Shown here piece after piece: positions 36,867 through 44,053 of a stretch of DNA of 64,000 bases. The notes below the pieces were generated by a model. That model searched no databases. It worked only from the letters and a program-made list of their open reading frames with translations, and had not been told where the DNA came from. Location of the stretch: the NCBI RefSeq assembly GCF_025602895.1, contig NW_026516227.1:186001-250000 (forward strand). Direction: 5' to 3'. This DNA is from Polychytrium aggregatum (taxonomy: Eukaryota; Chytridiomycota; Chytridiomycetes; Polychytriales). Every line of letters starts with the position of its first letter. Position 1 is the first letter of the stretch. Made by a program: the position numbers and the translations under genes.

Positions 36867-37019
36867 GGAGAGCCACATTCCCCGGCCGCGCGAGCGGGTG
36901 ATTGGGAGGGGGAAAACAAGCTCCAACAGGGCCTGCGATCATGGAAGGTTCGATCACGTGGGGCGGTCAGGTGTGGTGTTGGGTTTGGCACGGCGGCCTG
37001 GCGACTCGATCCAGCAACG

Positions 37020-37110
37020 CCGACAGCATCGGCATCGGCATCAGCGATATCGGCATCGACAGCGACATGGATATCGGCATCGACAGCGACAGCAATATCG
37101 ATGTCGATGT
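37020..37110. repeat. degenerate ATCGGCATCGACAGCGAC minisatellite
   Basis: Nested repeats of GATATCGGCATCGACAGCGA and shorter CGGCAT / CGATGT units. It is periodic in 3 and 6 and so leaves open frames on several strands. Confidence 0.8.
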
Positions 37111-37669
37111 CGCCCACCAACGACCCGGACGACAGAACGTGCCACACCCCACCCGCCCAGCCCGCCTTCGGCCCCCTCTCTCGGCTGTGGGGTCTTGTCG
37201 CCACCCGGCTCAGCCCAGAGAGCACTGCAGAACAGCGTGGCTGCTGGAGGTCGTTCCTCCGTGCGCGGTCCGTTGGTTGCACGGGCACCCCAGGCCTTTC
37301 TGCTCGGTGCCCAGAGGGTCCCAAGCAAGAGTCCCGTGCATGCTCGTCAGAGACGGCCGGGAATGGGGGGGGGAGAATGCAGCAGAAAAAAACGGGAGGC
37401 GCTCAAATAGCCCCGGACGAGGAGGACCAGCAGACGAACCTCACCCCTCCCTCCGCATCCCCAGACCGCCAGCGTCGTGAGTGTCCGCCATGACTAAATC
37501 CCAAGCCAAAGGCCGACCCAGGACCCCGACGGGCCCGTCGTTGTAGGTATCCTTGCTCCGTGGGGGCATCGCCGGATCCGACCGCCATGCTCCCCCTGGT
37601 CGATTCTGCCGTTTCCTGACATATGCTTTGTCGTCGCCATCTCCGTCGAATCGATGGCGGCTCTTTGGC

Positions 37670-40207
37670 ATGCCTCGCATCTGCAGCCTGGATATGTATG
37701 ATCCTAAAGAGAACCACGATATCTGGTTCAAGTAAGTCCAGTCTGGCTGTTCCTGCTGCTGTCTTGCAACTGCCGCACCGCAGCAGCAACACCCTGGCGA
37801 CCGCATACGTCCTCGCTAACACAACCACCGTTGGATTGGCGGCGCTGCAGATGGACGGGCTCGGTTATCCCAAAGACTCTTCCTCTCGTCGCCGGATTTA
37901 CGGTCTGGGGCGCCATCTGGGCCTGCGTCTTCCATCTCACGCCGCTTCAGGGCGTCGGCACCTGTATGACACCGTGCCCAAGCATGCTGAGGCCGCTCGG
38001 GTGACTCGGGCACTGTGCCTGGTGGTCACGCAAGCTAACTCCCCTGGCTCTGCCTTGGCTCTGCACCCGCAGCCATGATTCCCGTGGTCTCCATCGTCGT
38101 CGGCTTGCTGCTGGTCTTCCGAACGAATGCTGCATGTAAGCTGAGTTCCGGGTGCGGCTCCGGTCCTATCGGCCAAGTGCGACGGGGCGGTCCAGGCGTC
38201 CAACGACTGGATGCAGCGACTGGCATGCAGTGGCTGGTGCTAATAACAATATCTGGTGCCGTCCAGATGACCGATTCTATGAGGGACGACGCCTCTGGTC
38301 TCAGGGTAAGTCGTCGCTGCTCTGTGCTGCTCACTCCGCGCCGCACCCAGGACTGACGCCGTCGATTCCAGTTATCACGGGCACCCGCAGTCTAGCGGCG
38401 AGAGTCTGGAGTCTCTGCCCCGAGGTGTAAGTGGTCTTCGTCATCCTCATGCACGGCAAAATGACGGCTGCATGAATCGAGAGCCGTGCCGCTCAGCCAG
38501 CCATCCGGCGGCCCTGTGATCCGCGTATACCATGCAGCTTTCTACCTGCTCTCCTGTTCAATCCCGAACAGTCGCATCTCTCGGCACCCAAACGGCGGTG
38601 CCGCTTTGCTCATCACATCTCACCAACTGACTTGATCGTTTCTGCGCGCCTTGTCACAGCACCGATGACGACCGCAAGCGAAAGCGCATCGCCATGCGCC
38701 TCATGAAGGCATTCCCAATTGCCCTCAAGAACCATCTCCGCGGCCATCATGGGCTGTGGAACGGCATGGATCTCGAAGTCGTCCGGACCGACCTCAAATT
38801 CCTGCATCCCGTTGTCCAGGTCTTTGAGCCTGCGATCGAGCTGAATTCTCGGCCCCAAGACGATCTGCGGAAGCTACTACCGCCGCTGCCCGAGTTCCGG
38901 CACATGTATCAGGAAGACATGATTGCCTATGTCAATGCTGAGCAAGTGAAACTCAACAACATCCAGAGCGACACTGGCAGCGAGCACACCGTTCCCTTGC
39001 GCAACCGCCAGTCAATCAGCTCGTTCATCTCCTATGCCACTACTGCCCGGAATCAATACCCCAGGGTCCGCCGGCCCTCGGTTGTTTCCGCGGCCTCGAG
39101 CACCGAGCATTTCCATGACTACGCCTGTGGGTGCATCAACTTGCCCCTGGAGATATGTCACATGCTCATTAGTTTTATCAACGAGAGCCGCCGACTCGAA
39201 CAGGTTCATTTTATCAACGGTTCCTCCATGCTAAACCACGTCCTGTAAGTGCTGCATTATGCGCATAGCTGACATTGATGTCTTGGCCAACACCGATGCA
39301 TAGGAGCCGCCGCTCCGTTCGTGTTTATCGACTGATGCAACGATGGCGGGAAAGCCTGCGGATCTAGTGCCGATGGTGTCGTAGTCGCCATGGGTGCAAG
39401 CTAGGGCATGAGTGCCGAGCCGATACCGACTGATCCGGCCGCTCCCTTGCCTCCCTGATCATCATAGAACACTCATCGATGCTATGACCGGACTGGAACG
39501 CATCTTGACCACCCCGATCCCGATCGCCTATACTCTCCATCTGGTCGGTGCTTACAGTGCTTCCTCATGCATGGTGGATATGGGAAGGCCGGTGTCGCCG
39601 TGAATGCATCCGTGTTACGCTGCGCTAACAGCGTTCTGTCCTTTAACCTGGCTCGGACACTCTTTCCGATCGGCCTCCGCTGTCGTGATGCACCCTGTCG
39701 GATTACTGGTTTGATGACATCAGAGACACACAGTCTTCCTGTTCATCGCCGCTCTCCCTTTCCAAACAGACCAATACCTTGGTTGGGGAATGATCCCGTT
39801 CATGACACTGGTCTCCTTCACTCTCCTGGTGAGCTGCAATCCTGCATAGAGATACCTTATGAGCGCGGGCGCATTCCTCCGAGATCGGCTGGGCCGTACT
39901 CGGGGTGCTTCGCTGTGTATACTGCTAGAGAGCGAGTCTGCGACGGGCATTTATGGGATCTGCCTGGCAACTTCCGTAGGGTATTGAAAAAATCGGCAGT
40001 GAAATTGAGAACCCGTTCGGGCTTGAGATCAACGATCTTCCGCTCGAGCACTACTGCGATATTATCCTTGATGAAATCAACTCCCTCATGATGCGTAGCT
40101 CCTCCAAAGCCAAGGACTGGCATTACTATACCTCCCAAGTCGAAACCATCACCCCCGATCTGAGCGATGCTTACAGCTATACCACCGTGCAGCTCGAAAA
40201 CAACTAG
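37670..40207 (+). CDS. bestrophin-like (UPF0187) anion channel
   Basis: Multi-exon. It begins MPRICSLDMYDPKENHDIWF (the ATG at 37694 is an alternative) with a first exon 37670-37731. Spliced blocks match the bestrophin family in order: VIPKTLPLVAGFTVWGAIWA, then MIPVVSIVVGLLLVFRTNAA joined to YDRFYEGRRLWSQ and VITGTRSLAARVW. Next come LPLEICHMLISFINESRRLE and MTGLERILTTPIPIAYTLHL. The last blocks are YLGWGMIPFMTLVSFTLL joined to GIEKIGSEIENPFG and NDLPLEHYCDIILDEINSL. These include the pore-helix and carboxy-terminal family signatures, with about four membrane segments. Family members are chloride or anion channels; fungal ones are mostly uncharacterised. The Fanzor transposon inserted 92 bp after the TAG. 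Confidence 0.85.
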
Positions 40208-40299
40208 TGCCAAGCAAGAATGGGACAGTCCCCGCTATCCTTACAGCGATCAAGGCCCGAAGCTTGATGGTCTGTAGGCCGTATGATCGCAACCGCGTA

Positions 40300-40325
40300 C
40301 ACTTTATTCAGAAAAAAACGGGACA
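40300..40325 (+). repeat. terminal inverted repeat, Fanzor-side end of copy B
   Basis: Starts CACTTTATTCAG after TA and ends in the core AAAAAACGGGACA. It matches the opposite end at 19 of 26 positions. Confidence 0.88.
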
Positions 40326-40400
40326 ATATAGCCGTTTCCATGAACATGTAGTATGTGATGTGCTTGCGTCAAGCAAAGCCACAAGAAATAAAACAGATCA
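40300..40400 (-). ncRNA. candidate Fanzor guide (omega) RNA 3' scaffold, copy B
   Basis: From the Fanzor stop codon (40398-40400) to the element end. It contains the hairpin TGCTTG-ACG-CAAGCA at 40361-40375 (minus strand). It is 98/101 identical to copy A, while neighbouring coding sequence carries insertions and amino-acid changes. In characterised Fanzor and TnpB loci the guide RNA covers this position and runs into flanking DNA. The guide here would be read leftwards from 40299 into the bestrophin 3' flank. The RNA itself is inferred. Confidence 0.45.
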
Positions 40401-42836
40401 CTTTGGCAGCCTCCGAGTGAAGACCACCGGTCGCTCTCCGATCTCCACAATCGACCTGCATACTGTGATCATGTTGCGCGCCGCATTGACGTCGCGATTC
40501 CACACTGTCCGGCAGCTGGGATTCTTGCAGCTCCTGACAAAGTGGGAATTCGCAACACTGGGCGCATCGAGTCCTTCCAACCGAACTGGCTCCAGGCACT
40601 TGGAGCACACTTGCGAGGTGTTGAACTCGTTCGTCGAGGCCACCTTGACGCTTCCATGAGGGTGATTGGGACGGCGTCGGTGGTGCTCGAATTGCTCAAA
40701 GTACTGAGCAAACCGCTGCCTCCGAGGGCTGGATGCATAGCCCTTGCCCTGTCGCCATGATGCATTGCCAAAGGCGATGACCACATCGCTCTCCCTCGGG
40801 ACGTGCTTCAGGACGGCCTTGCACATCCTGTCGACGGCCACTTGGCGCCTCTTGTGGCCCGTGAAGCGATGGTGACGGGCCTTCTTGCCAAGGTGGAAGT
40901 CGAGCTGCACTCGCAGCTCCGGTCGCAGGACATGGGTGAGATGGACCTTGAAAGCCTCCGAGGACGACACCTTGGGCGAGGGAGTGGTCGACATCCAGGT
41001 CTCGATGTCGAGTCGATACTTCATGATATTGTACCACTTGGTGTTGGACCTGTGGCCACACATGTGCTGGTAGTGACCATTCGAGAACGAGACCACCTCG
41101 TCTTGGTGGCCCGGTGCTTGGATGACCGCCGTGAAGATGGAGCCGACTCCAGGATCGATGCCAATCCAAGTGGTGCGGTTGGGGTCTGGATTGCCAATGT
41201 GCTCTTGGATACGCTGTTCGGCAGTCGGAGGAGGCTCGATGGTCTCGGTGCGATCGGTTCGACGCACAAACTTGACGAGGCCGATGGTGCATCCAATGCC
41301 ATCGGTGCTGATCTCGTAGTTGAACAGCTTCTTGTCCACGTCCCGCTCTTGGAAGAGGGAACTACGCAGCTTGAAGCAACTGCGCCAGAGACGATCTTGG
41401 TTGTTGATGCCGTCATCACCTTCTTCCTTGAGCATGTCCCAGGTGAGTCTAAGACGATGATCGGTGTCAAGGAGTTCCCAGAGAGTGACCGTGTCAATCT
41501 TGACATACTTGGCCCTTGCAGTGCATAGAGGAACTATCGTGCACACGGCCGGAGGAGTGTCGAGAGCGAGCTGCTTGAGGGCCCACTTGAGTCTGGATGC
41601 CAGCTTGTTGATCTTGGACTTGGTGGTGCCGAGCTCAGACTTGGCCGTGGTGAGCCTCTTGTCGTCGGAGGGAATGCCTTGGGTAGTGAGCTTGTCCAGC
41701 TTGGCCTGGCGCTGCAGCTCGGTGACTCGGAGGGCGGGCATGTCACAGTCGATCCACTTGTGGACATTGTCGACCATCTTGTCTCGGGCGAGGATTCTCA
41801 CATGGTGTGAGAGGCAATGGAGGGCCCGGAAGCGGTCCTGGTCGTTGCTGTACCGAAACTCGTCCAGGATGTGACCAAAGTCTGGATAGAGGAACTCGAG
41901 ATCGGCCTTGGGTGGAGTCTGCCCTGGTTTCTCGAAGAGCTCGAGACAGGCCTCGATGGCTTCGTGCTTATGCTTGTTGGCTGGGAAGACGGCAGCGCAG
42001 AAGCGGCGAAGGAGTCGCCAGTAAGCCAGGTCGAGGTGGGTGGTGCAGTTGGTGGCATAGGCGTTGACAGCCAGTGTGAGAAGCTGACTGTGAGCACCAT
42101 CAGGCAGACGAGGGGCCGGAGGCAGGTCTGCGTGCCGAGTGGTCTGGTAGTCGCGAAAGGAAGCGACCAGATGCTCGTTGTATTTCTCATTGTCCCCGGT
42201 CGGGGAGAGGGCACCGTCCTGGACGATCTTGAAGCATTGGCGAACGAAAGCAGGGGTGGACTTGGAGATGACGGGGATGGGAAGATCCTGCTCGATGCAC
42301 CGGAGGATGTGCAGGTTGAGCAGCCTGGATGCCTCGAACTGGATCTGGGTCATGGCCTCGACGGTGGCCTGGATCTTGTCGCGGAGAGCGGGATTGAGAC
42401 AACAGCCATCCATCGTCTGCTTAAAGCAGCTGAACTGAGGGGCGGATGACCTTCCATCCACGAGTGGGACGACAGAACTCTTGAGGGGGTGATATTTGGG
42501 ACATTTGCTGGTGTTGCAACGTTCGTGATCGGTGCCATCGCACTGGCGACATCGCTTGCCGGTACTCGAGGAAGTAGATGGACCAGGCTCGGTGGGATCG
42601 ACATCCATTGGATCTGCAGAAGCAGTGGTGGTGAGCGACGGAGCAACAGAGAAACAAGCATGCGTGGGATCAGAATACGAACCAGAGACAGGCTCCGACT
42701 GTGACTTGGCTTTCTTGGGCCTGGGTGGCCGAGGCTGGCCATCACCGGTACCCTTGCGCTTCGGAGGCATGGAGGCAGAGGATGCTGGATGTCTGCCAGT
42801 GGTACTGGTCAGAGCAGAGACTTTTTTATCGTACAA
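40398..42836 (-). CDS. Fanzor (eukaryotic TnpB-like RNA-guided endonuclease)
   Basis: One open frame of 812 codons. The Met at residue 23 (42770, MPPKRKGTG) is an equally good start; it begins a basic nuclear-localisation-like stretch (PPKRKG...RPKKAK). A Cys/His cluster at 96-116 (CX2CX7CX4CX3H) may bind zinc. The middle is helical and basic, as expected for guide-RNA and target-DNA binding. RuvC motif I is WIGIDPGVGS with Asp561. At the usual RuvC II place the sequence reads VVIAFGNASW without Glu; the displaced Glu of Fanzors is Glu737 in NEFNTS. The zinc ribbon is Cys744, 747, 770, 775 and RuvC III is Asp782 in WNRDVNAARN. All catalytic residues appear intact. Fanzors cut DNA matching a guide RNA next to a short target-adjacent motif. 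Family assignment is strong; activity is untested. Confidence 0.93.
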   Translation of the reverse strand: MYDKKVSALTSTTGRHPASSASMPPKRKGTGDGQPRPPRPKKAKSQSEPVSGSYSDPTHACFSVAPSLTTTASADPMDVDPTEPGPSTSSSTGKRCRQCDGTDHERCNTSKCPKYHPLKSSVVPLVDGRSSAPQFSCFKQTMDGCCLNPALRDKIQATVEAMTQIQFEASRLLNLHILRCIEQDLPIPVISKSTPAFVRQCFKIVQDGALSPTGDNEKYNEHLVASFRDYQTTRHADLPPAPRLPDGAHSQLLTLAVNAYATNCTTHLDLAYWRLLRRFCAAVFPANKHKHEAIEACLELFEKPGQTPPKADLEFLYPDFGHILDEFRYSNDQDRFRALHCLSHHVRILARDKMVDNVHKWIDCDMPALRVTELQRQAKLDKLTTQGIPSDDKRLTTAKSELGTTKSKINKLASRLKWALKQLALDTPPAVCTIVPLCTARAKYVKIDTVTLWELLDTDHRLRLTWDMLKEEGDDGINNQDRLWRSCFKLRSSLFQERDVDKKLFNYEISTDGIGCTIGLVKFVRRTDRTETIEPPPTAEQRIQEHIGNPDPNRTTWIGIDPGVGSIFTAVIQAPGHQDEVVSFSNGHYQHMCGHRSNTKWYNIMKYRLDIETWMSTTPSPKVSSSEAFKVHLTHVLRPELRVQLDFHLGKKARHHRFTGHKRRQVAVDRMCKAVLKHVPRESDVVIAFGNASWRQGKGYASSPRRQRFAQYFEQFEHHRRRPNHPHGSVKVASTNEFNTSQVCSKCLEPVRLEGLDAPSVANSHFVRSCKNPSCRTVWNRDVNAARNMITVCRSIVEIGERPVVFTRRLPK

Positions 42837-42896
42837 TGGCGCGATGATCAGATCAAGGCGAGATGAGGGAAGAAAGCAGCAGGACGAAGGTGTGGC

Positions 42897-42903
42897 ATTT
42901 ATA
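42897..42903 (-). promoter_or_regulatory. TATA-like box upstream of Fanzor
   Basis: TATAAAT on the minus strand, 61 bp before the upstream Met and 127 bp before the Met at 42770, and after the transposase remnant. It suggests the Fanzor has its own promoter. Position-based inference. Confidence 0.4.
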
Positions 42904-42953
42904 CCCGAGAGCAGGAACCCGTCTTTGCGGGCTGGTTGGGGAAGTGACCCTGT

Positions 42954-43684
42954 TCAAAAATCGCCGAGAGGTTCAAGACAGGGATGTGAGCGTGAAAATG
43001 GCGGTGTGATCGGGGTGGCTCGACCCCAAATCGGTGGGGACTCAACCCCAAAGAAGTTCTCGATGGGATTGAAGTCGGGTGAAGCAGGTGGGGTGAAGAT
43101 CACTGACCATCCTCGGCGCTCGATGCAGTCCAGGACAGCCATTGTCTTGTGCATGCTGACATTGTCCATCCCAATCACAGAGTCGTCTGAGAAGCACCCC
43201 TCGGTGAGTATCCGTAAAGAGGAAAAATGGATTTCCTGATCCCCGTCTCGTCGACAAAAACGAGTCGTCGTGGGTCGATGGAACGGGTCTCGTCCCTGAA
43301 CTGTGCCACTCGCTCATCCAGTCGCTTGGACTTGTAGAGGTGTGTTGCCCTCTTGTGTGAGAGACCTGCTCGGTGGATGGCAGTGTGGCAGAGTGAGAGT
43401 GATACTTTCCTCTGGAGGATGGACTCGAGCTTGCATCGCAACACAGGACCAGTCTGGAACGGGTCCTGTTCAATCAGGGTGCGAATGACTGGACATGCCT
43501 GCTCGAAGAAAGTGGATCTGCGAGCTGGGACCCGGGATGGGTCATCCAGCTTGCATCCTCGGTGCCATCGATGGATGGTGCTCTTGGATACACTGAATAT
43601 GGAGGCGACCTTACGCAGGCTATGGATGAGGGCGTAGCATCGCAATGCGGCGGTGCGAAAGTCGGATGTGTGGCGAATGGTCAT
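42954..43684 (-). pseudogene. DD34E Tc1/IS630-type transposase broken by internal deletion
   Basis: Opens with MTIRHTSDF and a helix-turn-helix (LRKVASIFSVSKSTIHRWH). The first catalytic Asp is in FVDETGI, then YGYSPRGA, where the frame runs into a stop at 43175. Right after the GGTGCT at about 43193 the sequence jumps to DDSVIGMDNVSMHK in another frame, missing the segment that copy A still has. The rest contains the second Asp (MDN) and the Glu of PDFNPIENFFG with exactly 34 residues between them, so DD34E. The tail after FFGV also looks degraded. A deletion with frameshift is the simplest reading. The piece from 43684 to 43175 is still an open 169-codon frame. Confidence 0.9.
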
Positions 43685-43741
43685 GGCCAGCGCGCGATAA
43701 CATTGGGTAACAAAATATTCGATGAATGGTCAAAACCTGGG

Positions 43742-43767
43742 TGTCCCGTTTTTTATTGGATTGCCTG
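43742..43767 (-). repeat. terminal inverted repeat, transposase-side end of copy B
   Basis: Read inward from 43767 it is CAGGCAATCCAAT then AAAAAACGGGACA, followed by CCCAGGTTTTGACC, also shared with copy A. TA follows at 43768-43769. Confidence 0.88.
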
Positions 43768-43769
43768 TA

Positions 43770-44053
43770 ACATTTCTCCGTTTGGCTGGCAGCCAAAGTT
43801 TTGTTGTGGATTTGGGCAGCATGCTCTTGAATACATCCAGTCGATATCTACGGGTGACAATCAACCGGCGCACCGATATGATGCTCCACGAAGCATGGCA
43901 TCCCGTGCAGGGACGATGCAGGGTTGTTGGGCGGAGGTCCGCCGGCATCATGTCCGCCGCGCGCTTTCCCCATCCCCGCCATTCTTCTCCTCTGCCATCT
44001 TGCAGCTCCTTTCGCTCTCATCTCAGCTGCTCACTCAGCCCCCAGAACAAACC
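43770..44053 (+). promoter_or_regulatory. xylose isomerase upstream region next to the transposon
   Basis: The 284 bp between the transposon end and the isomerase start. A pyrimidine-rich stretch (about 43965-44035) precedes the ATG. The insertion may have replaced or trimmed upstream control sequence. No clear TATA box. Confidence 0.35.

Larger units (their letters stand above)
36666..37669. other. divergent intergenic region ankyrin gene / bestrophin-like gene
   Basis: Shared upstream region of two head-to-head genes with two minisatellites (36792-36866 and 37020-37110), G8 at about 37365 and A6 at about 37386. No convincing gene. The frames here mostly reflect the repeats. Confidence 0.6.
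40300..43767 (-). mobile_element. Fanzor-carrying Tc1/IS630-type DNA transposon (copy B, 3468 bp)
   Basis: Bounded by imperfect 26-bp terminal inverted repeats and flanked on both sides by TA (40298-40299 and 43768-43769). Read on the minus strand it carries a helix-turn-helix/DDE transposase, a TATA-like box, a full-length Fanzor gene and a conserved 101-bp right end. TA duplication and the D-34-E spacing of the transposase put it in the IS630-Tc1-mariner superfamily. Fanzors riding on such elements are known from eukaryotes. It lies between the bestrophin-like gene (3' side, 92 bp) and the xylose isomerase start (286 bp), in opposite orientation to both. The transposase is broken, so this copy is non-autonomous although the Fanzor is open. 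Confidence 0.93.
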
